DNA of 64,000 bases from Citrobacter braakii. Lineage in GTDB: Bacteria > Pseudomonadota > Gammaproteobacteria > Enterobacterales > Enterobacteriaceae. Location: assembly GCF_002075345.1 (NCBI RefSeq), contig NZ_NAEW01000019.1, positions 1 to 64,000 on the forward strand. The letters run 5' to 3'. Positions 36,357-45,472 of this stretch are shown in pieces. Position numbers and translations under genes: made by a program. The notes beneath the pieces are model-generated. The model searched no databases, was not told the origin of the DNA, and worked only from the letters and a program-made list of their open reading frames with translations. Within the stretch, counting starts at the first letter, position 1, and each line of letters begins with the position of its first letter.

Positions 36357-36869
36357 CTATCCTTCAAAACCAACGAGTGCCAGATGCAGATGGTGCTCAA
36401 TAAAGCCCGCCTTTAATTCACTGTAGCGTTGAGCATCATTCTGACTTGCTAACGCAGCTGCACGCTTTATCTCGGCATATCGCTCTGCTTCCTCCCTGTT
36501 TTTTATCAGATAATCACGGAAAGCCAGATGTTTTACGACTTGCATATCACCCGCTGCGAATGTATGCACCTGATGACTACGCTTATCACCACCTTTAATA
36601 AAATATCGGCGCCCGCGAATTCCGTTCTCACCACGCGCAATATATCCGGCTCGTGTCATTGCAGAATGATATTTGTCTAATTCGTTTACCCCGGCAACTT
36701 CCAGCAGTATGTCGATAACTGGTTTTGCTGCCAGACCTGGCACGGATGTACTACCAATATGGTGAACGCCTTTAACTACCTCACCAAGCAACGCCTGTAT
36801 CAGCAAACTTTCAGAGTCGAACATCAGCGGCCATTGCTTATCGTATGGCACCACTATTAATGTCCGCAT
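36357..36869 (-). CDS. GrpB-family (UPF0157, nucleotidyltransferase-like) protein
   Basis: 170 residues starting MRTLIVVPYDKQWP. ATG 36869 follows AGGAGGGG; the open frame continues to 37091 without support. HHIGSTSVPGLAAKPVIDILLEV is the hallmark of the GrpB/UPF0157 family, a nucleotidyltransferase-fold group of unclear function. Looks like a chromosomal gene carried in, next to the LysE gene and just outside the ISL3 element. Confidence 0.88.
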   Translation of the reverse strand: MRTLIVVPYDKQWPLMFDSESLLIQALLGEVVKGVHHIGSTSVPGLAAKPVIDILLEVAGVNELDKYHSAMTRAGYIARGENGIRGRRYFIKGGDKRSHQVHTFAAGDMQVVKHLAFRDYLIKNREEAERYAEIKRAAALASQNDAQRYSELKAGFIEHHLHLALVGFEG

Positions 36870-37103
36870 AGATACGCCCCTCCTTTCCACTGTGATATTA
36901 ACCATAATATCTGGGTAGCGAGGTTTACACATCCTGAAGTGGCCGACAAAAATTGGCCACGACATGAGAGCATTTCTAGAACCAATGAACGTTCGCTCCT
37001 GGCACAGGGCTACCCACGACAATACCAAAGGGCATCTATGATGCGATAAGCGGACAAAGGACAAAAAAAGCCGTCTGATGGCGGCTTTCATTCGGAAGGA
37101 AAG

Positions 37104-37730
37104 TTACGTGCTGCTTTTACGATACAAAGCAACCGAACCAGCGAGGATTAACAGAAGCGATCCGCTGATACGGTTCATCCATTTAATACCGCTGGCTTTC
37201 CAGAGACTGACGGATTTTTTACCCAAAACCGCATAGCCCAGCATCACCGTCACATCAATTAAAACTATTACTGCCGCAAGGCTGGCATACTGCGGCAAAG
37301 CTGGTTGCGCCGTACTGACGAACTGAGGGAGCAATGCGGTCATGAATATATAATATTTAGGATTGCTCATGGCAACAAAGAAGCTTTTGAAAAAAAGCGA
37401 ACGACGCGCTGGGGCCGTTTCCTCCATTCCCCCAGGCAAAGACGTGTTCGAAGATAGCAACATCCGTAAGCCGATATAAGCAAGCCATATAGCACCGACC
37501 CATTTCAGAGTGACAAAAAGCGTTTCTGAAGCAGCCAGAACAACGCCAAGCCCTAAACCGACCAGCGCTACCAAAAGGATATCTGCTGTTGCTGCGCCAA
37601 TAATCCCCCATGCCGCCTGTCTGATACCAAAGCGGGCAGCATTATTTAAAGCAAGCAGAACGGTCGGACCGGGGGTGACGATACCGGCGGACATAATCAG
37701 GGCAAAAGCCATAAGGGCTGTTAACGACAT
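37104..37730 (-). CDS. LysE/RhtB-family amino-acid exporter
   Basis: 208 residues with about six hydrophobic helices and the family signature MSAGIVTPGPTVLLALNNAARFGIRQAAWGIIGAATAD. RhtB-type proteins export amino acids or homoserine lactones; the substrate here is unknown. ATG 37730 follows GAGGAT. Same orientation as the GrpB gene with a 234-bp gap between them. Confidence 0.88.
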   Translation of the reverse strand: MSLTALMAFALIMSAGIVTPGPTVLLALNNAARFGIRQAAWGIIGAATADILLVALVGLGLGVVLAASETLFVTLKWVGAIWLAYIGLRMLLSSNTSLPGGMEETAPARRSLFFKSFFVAMSNPKYYIFMTALLPQFVSTAQPALPQYASLAAVIVLIDVTVMLGYAVLGKKSVSLWKASGIKWMNRISGSLLLILAGSVALYRKSST

Positions 37731-37939
37731 AAAATAATCCTCGCCAAGACTTACAATATATCAGTAACAGAAGCCGGCGAATAATGATTTTGAGGGTTAG
37801 GGTTAACTGCTGCATGTGAAAAATAAATGCTCTGCATACGCTTAAAATCCTGCTAAAAATTTTAACGACTTTTGGTCAGCAAGGTCTGCTACGAGCGAAA
37901 AGCAGACATCCTTGTCCATACACACGTTTAGTTGAAGAA

Positions 37940-38652
37940 ACGGGCAGACGATTCAGTGAGTTATCGGCGATCTGCCAACGTATGGTTATCGTCGGGTGTG
38001 GCCACTGCTGCGCAGACAATCAGAAACTGACGACATGACCGTTATCAACGCCAAACGCGTATACCGCATCATGCGTCAGAATGCGCTGCTGCTTGAGCGT
38101 AAACCTGCAATACCGCCCTCGAAACGGGCGCATACAGGGAAAGTGGCCGTCGGTGAAAGTAACCAGCGGTGGTGCTCTGACGGCTTCGAGTTCAACTGTG
38201 ATAATGGCGAAAAAATGCGGGTAACGTTCGCGCTGGACTGCTGCGATCGTGAAGCCCTGCACTGGGCGGCCAGTACCGGTGGATATGACAGCGAAACGGT
38301 TCAGAACGTGATGCTGGGTGCTGTGGAACGCCGCTTCGGCAGCAGTCTGCCGACATCACCTGCTGAGTGGCTGACGGATAACGGTTCAGCCTCAGACGCG
38401 TAGGTTCGCCAGAATGGTAGGACTCGAGCCTAAACATACGGCAGTACGCAGCCCGGAAAGCAACGGGATGGCAGAGAGCTTCGTCAAAACGATGAAGCGC
38501 GACTACACAATATCATGCCGAAACCCGACGGGTTAACAGCGGTAAAGAACCTTGCGGAGGCCTTCGAACACTACAACGAATGGCATCCGCACAGTGCACA
38601 GGGGTATCGTCCACCATGGGAATATCTGCGGCGACGAACAGTAATGGGTTAA
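37940..38652 (+). pseudogene. IS2-type transposase (OrfB) remnant
   Basis: The IS2 OrfB protein can be followed through [51 protein letters not shown] and EWLTDNGS, then after a frameshift near 38400 through [20 protein letters not shown] and [16 protein letters not shown] to the end. The N-terminus and OrfA are missing and an in-frame stop precedes VIGDLP. It is dead IS3-family material. Confidence 0.88.
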
Positions 38653-38893
38653 GTGATAAAAAGTGTATGGAAATATAGGGGCCAATCCAGCGTTCTGCTA
38701 TTGAAACCATTTTTGATGAGCTTAAAAAGCTGTATCAGATATGAGCATATTTGGCACCGCTCAATTAATAACTTCATAGTCAATTTATTATCAGGACTGG
38801 TGGCTTATTGCCTGATGGACAAGAAGCCCAGTCTGTCGATAAGTACATCAGCCCCTGTGTTGACAGCATGATCGCTTATCCCGAACTCAGGTT
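38653..38893 (+). pseudogene. IS982-family transposase C-terminal remnant with right end
   Basis: RSAIETIFDELKKLYQI, then after a one-base frameshift EHIWHRSINNFIVNLLSGLVAYCLMDKKPSL, a recognisable IS982-family C-terminus. The terminal repeat CTTATCCCGAACTCAGGTT follows at 38875-38893 and is identical to the right end of the element at 51367-51385. The left half is missing, cut at the IS2 remnant. Confidence 0.8.
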
Positions 38894-39231
38894 AATGCAA
38901 GAATTTTATTTCATATGCAGCAGGTGCAGATCAAGCGGATAGGATGTGCAGGTATTACAGGGAGGGTGTGACGCCCGACAACGTGAGTTGAATCCTGGAA
39001 CACGTTGCGTCGTGTATTCGGGCGTCACCATTCACTTATGACAGAATCAGTGGCGAACCGCAAATAAAGACATCGATTTATGATAACCCATCAAAAATGC
39101 CGATCTATCAGTATAACAATCACGGTAAAAAACAGCAAAAGGGCGATACAACATAATCCATATGGAGAAATCACTTAAAGCATCCGTAGAGAACAAACAA
39201 AAAAAGAGGGGCCGGTAAGCCCCAAAGGTAG
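38894..39231. other. Non-coding gap with a long two-part hairpin
   Basis: Contains GTGACGCCCGA (38968-38978) with its exact complement TCGGGCGTCAC (39018-39028), and inside it CAACGTG/CACGTTG (38979-38985 and 39001-39007). The result is an 11-bp plus 7-bp stem with a 15-base loop and a one-sided bulge. No gene is supported in this gap. Confidence 0.6.
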
Positions 39232-39462
39232 TCACGATAACTGCATGGTGCCTTTCGACACTCTGCTATACATAGGAATAATTATTTTTTCGTGCTTGCA
39301 GCGGGTGGAAGTCAACAAAAAAATAAAATCGGCAGATGGTTGACGCTGTTTATGGGAAGAGGGTGGATTGTACGGGGCGTGCCGGTAATCAACTGTCGTG
39401 CCTATACAGGCACTCATTAATGGCAGCGATAAGAATAATAATAAACGCACAAATAACACCAA
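39232..39462 (-). CDS. Possible small lipoprotein overlapping another small ORF
   Basis: A frame of up to 76 residues with a hydrophobic start (LFVRLLLFLSLPLMSAC) that could be a lipoprotein signal with the Cys in MSAC. The only starts are TTG or GTG and no clear ribosome site is present. It overlaps, in another frame, the ORF at 39389-39493. The arrangement recalls nested membrane-protein/lipoprotein pairs but neither protein is recognised. Weak call. Confidence 0.25.
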   Translation of the reverse strand: MVLFVRLLLFLSLPLMSACIGTTVDYRHAPYNPPSSHKQRQPSADFIFLLTSTRCKHEKIIIPMYSRVSKGTMQLS

Positions 39463-39493
39463 CGCCAGGCATGATGAGCCAACGCGTATTCAT
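39389..39493 (-). CDS. Possible 34-residue membrane peptide
   Basis: ATG 39493 begins MNTRWLIMPGVGVICAFIII and ends CLYRHDS: one transmembrane helix with a short polar tail. It could be a small membrane protein or the hydrophobic peptide of a type I toxin system. No antisense partner is evident and no family is recognised. Confidence 0.3.
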   Translation of the reverse strand: MNTRWLIMPGVGVICAFIIILIAAINECLYRHDS

Positions 39494-39616
39494 GGTTCCG
39501 CCAAAAAAAAGAAGGGTGATATGAGCACCCCACGTCAAAGAGGAATTTGAACGACACCTTATGATGCTCTTTGTTAGATATCTTCTACGCAGTAAGCCAG
39601 CGGAAGTTAACCGTTA

Positions 39617-39814
39617 TCACTCGCTTCTGGTTATGGTGCCGAGTGAACCGGAAACTGGTTCGCCAATATTGTTGAGTACCATATCAAATGTACCAACCAG
39701 TAGCACCGTAATACAGATAATCTGAACGACAACCATCAACCAGTATAAAATCAGGAACGGCAGGATTTCTGCCAGGTATCCCCGCTTCTTAAAAAATGGA
39801 ATCTTCTTCAGCAT
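39617..39814 (-). CDS. Small membrane protein, unknown
   Basis: 65 residues from ATG 39814, which has CAGGG 7 bases upstream; the frame opens earlier at 39841. Basic start (MLKKIPFFKKRGYL), then one long hydrophobic stretch (LPFLILYWLMVVVQIICITVLLVGTF), then a polar tail. One or two membrane passes. Overlaps the preceding 37-residue ORF. No family recognised. Confidence 0.45.
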   Translation of the reverse strand: MLKKIPFFKKRGYLAEILPFLILYWLMVVVQIICITVLLVGTFDMVLNNIGEPVSGSLGTITRSE

Positions 39815-39902
39815 AATCAGCCCTGACGGCAACATCTGCACGCCGGAAAGTGAATGCGATCATTGCGAGAATAAGATAGAGGGAGTGTATAACAACTTTC
39901 AT
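39789..39902 (-). CDS. Possible 37-residue peptide
   Basis: ATG 39902, MKVVIHSLYLILAMIAFTFR with an acidic tail ending EEDSIF; a signal- or membrane-like N-terminus. It overlaps the next ORF by 26 bases in another frame, suggesting coupling, but lacks a good ribosome site. Low confidence. Confidence 0.3.
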   Translation of the reverse strand: MKVVIHSLYLILAMIAFTFRRADVAVRADYAEEDSIF

Positions 39903-40262
39903 GATTAATATTTCTGCACAAATTCAAAGAGCAAAAAAGAGGGGGGCGTTTTCAACCCCTCCCCCCGGGTTAATATACATGGAATATTTCGGCACCTTTA
40001 TGGCGCTCTGTAGTTGGTAGACCAAGTGCTTGAGGAGTTTTTCGCGTATGCAGACAGTAGATGTCAACAAAAAAGTAGGCAGCTCACATGTGGTATAGAT
40101 AACGCTCAGGATCTATACCATTCAGCCGGCATGTCCCGATCAGTCCGTACAACAGAGAGTCGTGTTGCCGGGAAAGCGCGCACCCCGGGAGCCAGAGGTA
40201 ATGCGGCCTGATTAACCGCATTACCGGGGCAGTGGTGACTGAATATACGCACCGCGTGAACA

Positions 40263-40481
40263 TGACGGCGAAAGACTACGGTGATGTTGTGGGGCAGGCG
40301 GTTGAGTGGGTTCGTGAGCAGTTTGACTAACCTGCAGCAGTCGACCTGCCCGTCACGCAGTTACCGCGTCTGGCCGCATAACGTTACTGAAAAAACAAAA
40401 ACCTGGCGGGCGTTCCGTCAGGTTTTTTTTATGCAGGGCTGTATTTAATACTGGTCTGGTAGTGACGGTAATCACATTTTT
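40263..40481 (+). repeat. Direct repeat copy B with broken ORF
   Basis: Counterpart of 91-310. The coding part matches the first ORF of the window from TAKDYGDVVGQAVEWVREQF onward but ends early: GAAGAA of copy A is GACTAA here. The upstream half is absent. The shared terminator lies at 40402-40430. Confidence 0.85.
40402..40430 (+). terminator. Terminator in repeat copy B
   Basis: Same hairpin as at 231-258 (CCTGGCGG/CCGTCAGG) with eight T following. Confidence 0.8.
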
Positions 40482-40659
40482 CCGCATCTGGCAGACAGAA
40501 TGAGGAAAAGTACCGGCTGTTGTCTGAGAAATCTATTCCGCTTTCAGTCCTGACATACATTAAATGAATTAACAATAATAAAACCTTTCTTTAACAGTAT
40601 GCAGGTGTTTGTTACCCGATATATAGTGAAGCTTTGTGCAGGTATTGTCAGTCTTTTTG

Positions 40660-40827
40660 TACAGAGTGTTCATACAAAAACTGGAACACCAGAAAGGTAA
40701 ACTGGCGAACTGGGTCAGGGAATTACTGTGCAGAAAAAGCAACTTTGTTGTGACCTGCGCACTGGCAAACAAACTTGCCAGAATAGCTTGGGCGCTTACG
40801 GCGCGACAACAGACGTTTGCATCGTAA
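40660..40827 (+). pseudogene. IS110-family transposase C-terminal fragment
   Basis: The frame reads QKLEHQKGKLANWVRELL and then NFVVTCALANKLARIAWALTARQQTF before its stop, the typical C-terminal end of IS110/IS1111 transposases. The rest of the gene is gone. Bases 40482-40659 hold nothing recognisable. Confidence 0.7.
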
Positions 40828-41081
40828 GTCTATACAGCAATAAATTTTTTAAACAATCACTTATCTGATTTTGCGCAAAATGCGCGATTATTCGTGCTTA
40901 GGATTTCACTGGAAACCCTCACGTCCACGGCGCTGACGCTGACGCTGAACGGTAGACTAATTAGCGGGGCCAAAAAAGTGATTGGCTGATTGATTTTTGG
41001 CGTAAGCGCCGTCTCAGCCTTGTAATTACCCACAACTTCTGTAAACCGAAAGTTTCTTATTGGATTCAACTAATGGAATAA

Positions 41082-41345
41082 TATGTTGAAACTCAAGGCG
41101 ATACAGAATGGTTAGCTCAGGAGATTGACGAAAGCAGTTTCAATGATCGCAGACTCGGTCGGCGATTTCGTGAGATCATGGAGAATTTTTGGAACAATAT
41201 AGGAAACACGATCCCGTTTGCCTGTCAGGACTGCGCTGGAACTAAAGCGGCTTACCGGTTTCTTTCAAATCCTCATGTTGATGAATCTGCCATTCTGAAG
41301 GGACATTTTGAGTCCACGCGACAGCGCGTAGCAACACAAATTTAT
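41082..41345 (+). pseudogene. IS4/Tn5-like transposase N-terminal fragment
   Basis: The frame reads EWLAQEIDESSFNDRRLGRR, then FACQDCAGTKAAYRFLSNPHVDESAILKGHFESTRQR, the N-terminal domain of Tn5-like IS4-family transposases. The match ends at about the CRP site of the tna promoter, so the IS scrap is joined directly to the tna control region. Start and remainder are missing. Confidence 0.75.
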
Positions 41346-41361
41346 AGTGACTTTTATCACA
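41346..41361 (+). promoter_or_regulatory. CRP site of the tna operon
   Basis: AGTGA-CTTTTA-TCACA, close to the consensus TGTGA-N6-TCACA. A TATAAT at 41399-41404 predicts transcription from about 41411, placing the site near -58, consistent with the class I position (about -61) known at tna in E. coli. Catabolite activation of indole production is therefore probably kept. Confidence 0.75.
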
Positions 41362-41398
41362 ATAAGTTGATCTGATAATGGACAAAATTTCGCCGCAC

Positions 41399-41404
41399 TA
41401 TAAT
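41399..41404 (+). promoter_or_regulatory. tnaC: -10 element of the tna promoter
   Basis: Perfect TATAAT with no good -35 hexamer at 17 bases, fitting a CRP-dependent promoter. The leader gene starts 34 bases downstream. Confidence 0.6.
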
Positions 41405-41437
41405 GATGTCACCATGTTTAATAAGGGTTGACATCTA

Positions 41438-41515
41438 ATGATTAGCTTAATTAATACATACACAACTCCCAAATGGTTCAACATTGATACCATCATTGTC
41501 AATCATCGCCCATAA
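41438..41515 (+). CDS. tnaC: TnaC tryptophan-sensing leader peptide
   Basis: A 25-residue leader that keeps the residues needed for tryptophan-induced ribosome stalling in E. coli TnaC: K-W-F-N-I-D and the C-terminal N-H-R-P, with W13, D17 and P25 at the same mutual spacing as W12, D16 and P24. Other residues differ (MISLINTYTTP start). The stop codon is TAA where E. coli has TGA; known work shows stalling at the release step, so the release factor involved may differ. The 272-bp spacer to tnaA is the expected Rho-termination region. Confidence 0.95.
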   Translation: MISLINTYTTPKWFNIDTIIVNHRP

Positions 41516-41787
41516 GTTCCCTTCCTCTTTATAAATGCAATGATGAACAAAAACAGATTAAAGAATCTGTCTGTTTTGCATGCCCCGAATAATCCATAAA
41601 TTATTCTCTGCACAATCACGTTTCTCTGTCTGTATGCCTGAAAAAAGCCTGCGATAAGGGAGTGCTTGGTGTGCTAATAATATCATTATGGATTAATTTT
41701 GCGGGTTTTAAATAAATTACATCGGTAATTCATGTTTAATGAGTTGCTGCAGGCTGACATATCTTTTACCTAATATAGGACTATTCC

Positions 41788-43203
41788 ATGAAGAACTTCA
41801 AACATTTGCCAGAGCCATTCCGTATTCGTGTTATTGAACCCGTAAAACGTACAACACGGGCTCATCGTGAAAATGCCATTCTCAAATCAGGGATGAACCC
41901 GTTCCTGCTTGACAGTGAAGATGTATTTATCGATTTGCTGACAGATAGTGGTACAGGCGCAGTTACCCAAAATATGCAAGCCGCAATGCTACGGGGAGAC
42001 GAGGCATACAGCGGAAGTCGAAGTTACTATGCACTTGCTGAGGCTGTGAAGAATATTTTTGGATATCATTATACTATTCCAACGCACCAGGGAAGGGGGG
42101 CCGAGCAGATTTATATTCCTGTACTAATTCGTAAACGTGAGCAGGAAAAAGGACTCGACAGAAGCAAAATGGTTGTATTTTCAAACTATTTCTTCGATAC
42201 CACCCAAGGGCATAGTCAAATAAATGGCTGTACCGTTCGTAATGTTTATATTAAAGAAGCATTTGATACTTCAGTTCGTTGTGATTTCAAAGGAGACTTT
42301 GACCTTGATAAACTGGAGAACGGAATCCAGGAAGTCGGTCCAAATAATGTCCCCTATATTGTTGCCACTATTACATGCAACTCCGCAGGCGGTCAGCCGG
42401 TATCTTTGGCAAATTTGAAAGCAACGTACCAGGTAGCGAAAAAGTACGACATTCCGGTAGTAATGGACTCAGCGCGATTCGCTGAAAACGCATATTTTAT
42501 CCAACAAAGAGAAGCCGCTTATAAAGACTGGAGCATTGAAGACATAACCCGAGAAACATATAAATATGCTGATATGTTAGCTATGTCGGCGAAGAAAGAT
42601 GCAATGGTGCCAATGGGCGGATTGTTATGCATTAAAGATGACAGTTATTTTGATGTCTACACCGAATGCAGAACACTCTGCGTGGTCCAGGAGGGCTTCC
42701 CAACCTATGGTGGTCTGGAAGGCGGGGCAATGGAGCGTCTGGCCGTTGGTCTTTATGATGGTATGGATCAGGACTGGCTGGCCTATCGCATCGCACAGAT
42801 CCAGTACCTGGTTGATGGCCTTGAAGCCATAGGTGTCATCTGTCAGCAGGCGGGCGGACATGCCGCTTTTGTGGATGCAGGAAAGTTGTTACCTCATATC
42901 CCTGCCGAACAGTTTCCTGCACAGGCCCTGGCGTGTGAGCTTTACAAAGTTGCTGGGATTCGGGCTGTTGAAATTGGCTCGTTCTTATTGGGAAGAGATC
43001 CTAAAACAGGAATTCAATTACCTTGTCCGGCAGAATTGCTCCGTTTAACCATTCCACGCGCTACATATACGCAATCACATATGGACTTTATTATTGAGGC
43101 GTTTGGTCATGTGAAAGAAAATGCCAATAATATTAAAGGATTAACGTTTACTTATGAGCCTAAAGTTCTGCGTCACTTTACTGCCCGACTGAAAGAAATC
43201 TGA
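41788..43203 (+). CDS. tnaA: Tryptophanase
   Basis: 471 residues, the same length as E. coli TnaA and closely similar throughout. PLP-dependent enzyme that splits L-tryptophan to indole, pyruvate and ammonia in the cytoplasm. K270 in [12 protein letters not shown] is the PLP lysine. No truncation or odd residue seen. It is the second gene of the tnaC-tnaA-tnaB operon and is controlled by TnaC stalling and CRP. The transported unit is flanked on both sides by IS and gene debris, so it looks like cargo on this replicon. Confidence 0.97.
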   Translation: MKNFKHLPEPFRIRVIEPVKRTTRAHRENAILKSGMNPFLLDSEDVFIDLLTDSGTGAVTQNMQAAMLRGDEAYSGSRSYYALAEAVKNIFGYHYTIPTHQGRGAEQIYIPVLIRKREQEKGLDRSKMVVFSNYFFDTTQGHSQINGCTVRNVYIKEAFDTSVRCDFKGDFDLDKLENGIQEVGPNNVPYIVATITCNSAGGQPVSLANLKATYQVAKKYDIPVVMDSARFAENAYFIQQREAAYKDWSIEDITRETYKYADMLAMSAKKDAMVPMGGLLCIKDDSYFDVYTECRTLCVVQEGFPTYGGLEGGAMERLAVGLYDGMDQDWLAYRIAQIQYLVDGLEAIGVICQQAGGHAAFVDAGKLLPHIPAEQFPAQALACELYKVAGIRAVEIGSFLLGRDPKTGIQLPCPAELLRLTIPRATYTQSHMDFIIEAFGHVKENANNIKGLTFTYEPKVLRHFTARLKEI

Positions 43204-43217
43204 CAATTAGCAACCGA

Positions 43218-43250
43218 ACATGAATGGCCATATTTAATGGCCATTCATGT
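43218..43250 (+). repeat. 14-bp perfect inverted repeat between tnaA and tnaB
   Basis: ACATGAATGGCCAT, ATTTA loop, ATGGCCATTCATGT. It starts 15 bases after the tnaA stop with no T run, so it more likely stabilises or processes the tnaA message and lowers tnaB expression than terminates. Confidence 0.75.
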
Positions 43251-43313
43251 TCTATCTCGCTCTATAAAAATGACATGACAATGAAGATATATAACTCAAG
43301 ATAAGAGGCTCGC

Positions 43314-44564
43314 ATGGAAGAGAATTCCAGTTCAAAGCATTCATCCTTTTGGGGAATTATGGTTATTGCCGGAACTGTAATTGGTGGAGGGATGTTTGCT
43401 TTACCCGTTGATCTTGCAGGTGCCTGGTTTTTTTGGGGCGCGTTTATATTAATAATCTCTTGGTTTTCAATGTTACACTCAGGATTGTTACTACTGGAAG
43501 CAAACCTAAACTATCCAGTGGGTTCTAGTTTCAATACTATTACTAAAGATCTAATTGGTAACAAATGGAATATCATTAGTGGCGCTACGGTTGCCTTTGT
43601 TTTATACATATTAACGTATGCATATATTTCAGCAAACGGAGCTATTATTAGTGAAACGATATCTATGCATTCAGGAGAACATGTTAACCCCAGAATCATA
43701 GGTGTTTGTACCGCTCTGTTCGTGGCAGGGGTGTTATGGTTTAGTTCGGTAGCTGCGAGTCGGATTACTTCGCTTTTCCTCGGTATAAAAATTATTGCCT
43801 TCATTATTGTTTTTGGTTCACTTTTCTTTCAGGTCGATTACTCAATTTTAAGTGGTATCAGCAGCGTAAATGAGACTAGTCATTCCTACTTCCCCTATAT
43901 ATTTATGGCGGTTCCCGTATGTCTGGCATCCTTTGGTTTTCATGGTAATATTCCCAGTCTTATCATTTGTTATGGGAAGAGAAAAGATAAATTAATAAAA
44001 AGTGTTGTATTGGGGTCTTTTCTGGCGCTGGTTATCTATTTGTTTTGGCTGTATTGCACGATGGGGAATATTCCTCGCGAGAGTTTCAAAGGTATCATTG
44101 CTTCCGGTGGAAATGTTGATGCTCTGGTAGGATCATTTCTTGGGACAAATCAGAGTGGCATGATTGAGTTCTGCTTACTCGTTTTCTCTAATTTGGCAGT
44201 GGCGAGTTCTTTCTTTGGTGTGACGCTGGGATTATTCGATTTTCTTGCTGATTTATTCAAATTTGACAACTCACATACTGGTCGTTTTAAAACAATCCTT
44301 CTTACCTTCCTGCCACCAACACTGCTTTATCTGCTATTTCCTAACGGTTTTATCTATGGGATAGGTGGCGCAGGATTATGTGCAACGATATGGGCTGTTA
44401 TTATTCCTGCGGTACTGGCATTGAAGTCGCGTAAAAAATTTCCCAATCAGATGTTTACAGTATGGGGTGGATGCATCATTCCAGCAGTAGTGATTATTTT
44501 TGGCATTGTCGTTATCTTTTGCTGGTTTGGTAACATACTGAATATTTTACCAAAACTGGTGTAA
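43314..44564 (+). CDS. tnaB: Low-affinity tryptophan permease
   Basis: 416 residues of the aromatic amino-acid permease (ArAAP/HAAAP) family, nearly co-linear with E. coli TnaB; starts SSFWGIMVIAGTVIGGGMFALPVDLAGAWF. Eleven or so membrane helices. AGAGG precedes ATG 43314. Supplies tryptophan to TnaA. It ends just before a terminator-like hairpin, closing the tna operon. Confidence 0.95.
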   Translation: MEENSSSKHSSFWGIMVIAGTVIGGGMFALPVDLAGAWFFWGAFILIISWFSMLHSGLLLLEANLNYPVGSSFNTITKDLIGNKWNIISGATVAFVLYILTYAYISANGAIISETISMHSGEHVNPRIIGVCTALFVAGVLWFSSVAASRITSLFLGIKIIAFIIVFGSLFFQVDYSILSGISSVNETSHSYFPYIFMAVPVCLASFGFHGNIPSLIICYGKRKDKLIKSVVLGSFLALVIYLFWLYCTMGNIPRESFKGIIASGGNVDALVGSFLGTNQSGMIEFCLLVFSNLAVASSFFGVTLGLFDFLADLFKFDNSHTGRFKTILLTFLPPTLLYLLFPNGFIYGIGGAGLCATIWAVIIPAVLALKSRKKFPNQMFTVWGGCIIPAVVIIFGIVVIFCWFGNILNILPKLV

Positions 44565-44578
44565 TTTGAGTTCGTTAC

Positions 44579-44610
44579 GGACAGGTTTTTATGAAATCTG
44601 TCCTGATTTT
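44579..44610 (+). terminator. Terminator-like hairpin after tnaB
   Basis: GGACAG (44579-44584) pairs with CTGTCC (44598-44603), extended by AGGTTTTT/GAAATCT partial pairing, followed by TGATTTT. Located 15 bases after the tnaB stop. Confidence 0.6.
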
Positions 44611-44929
44611 AATCCGTAATAAGTGTTGGGTGGTGTGGCGCTGCAAATACCTGTCGACCTGTTTATTATCTAGGTCACCGGGACAGGAGGGACGAAAGGG
44701 CCGACGTTTGCGCTGGCAAAAAACGCACAGGCGGTTTCGATGTTCTTTTCTGGCGATATCTGTTTTTTGATCACTACTGCGGCGAAATTTATGTCGACTG
44801 TTCGCGAAGCTAGAAAGAAACGCTGAACGTGAGCGGAACCATTACCGTCAGTGATAAGTTGTTTCGTAATTAACTCCCCAACGCGACGATGCTGCGTTTT
44901 TCCTATAACAGCGAGAATATGAGCAAAAT
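44611..44929. other. Degenerate non-coding debris
   Basis: No frame longer than a few dozen codons and no match I can name. It lies between the tna terminator and a broken hydrolase gene and is best read as remnant sequence. Confidence 0.4.
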
Positions 44930-45472
44930 TTTAGTGGTGCTTCTCTGGAAGAAGACCGCCGTCGTATTGAAGTCGTGCTGGAAGAAATTAGTACAGGACA
45001 ACGACTTAAAGGCGAAGGTCGCTCCCTGAATGATATTCAGGATGCTAAAAAACATGAAGCAGTGGTTTTTGACCGCCAGTTTACAGAAGCAGCAGCTGTT
45101 CTTCCCTGCAACTCCCAATGTACGCGCCAGGACTTCGAACGAAGGAATTCCTTGGCTGATGCGAAAAAAGATATTTCCGGCACACATACTCCGGTATTAA
45201 TTCTGATGGACAAGGATGACCGGAATGTAGACGCTGATGAAACAGCCGCGGTCTGAGCCAAAGCACTACCAGCGGGCACTCCCCGCTGTATCAGGAAATT
45301 ACCGGGGGCAACTCACGGACTTTTACGCAGCGAATGGTTTGATTATCAGCTTTCCTCTCAGTGGCCTTTTGGGAAACAGGGATTTTTTCTGCTGTCAGGG
45401 AGATTCGCATATTCGCCCAGGGCACTCAGGACTGTCTCATCATGGATCCTGAGTCAGGACTGTGTGGACTGA
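44930..45472 (+). pseudogene. Alpha/beta hydrolase 3' remnant with in-frame stop
   Basis: One frame reads EEDRRRIEVVLEEISTGQRL, then HTPVLILMDKDDRNVDADETAAV, a TGA at 45254-45256 where tryptophan is expected, then AKALPAGTPRCIRKLPGATH and LLRSEWFDYQLSSQWPF. The DKDDRNVD and GATHGLL parts carry the Asp and His regions of a serine hydrolase. The nucleophile region and N-terminus are missing and there is probably an internal deletion, so it is dead. Confidence 0.65.

Noticed and set aside
38968..39028. attC-type integron site
   Set aside because: No GTTRRRY core, no integrase gene and no cassette array nearby.
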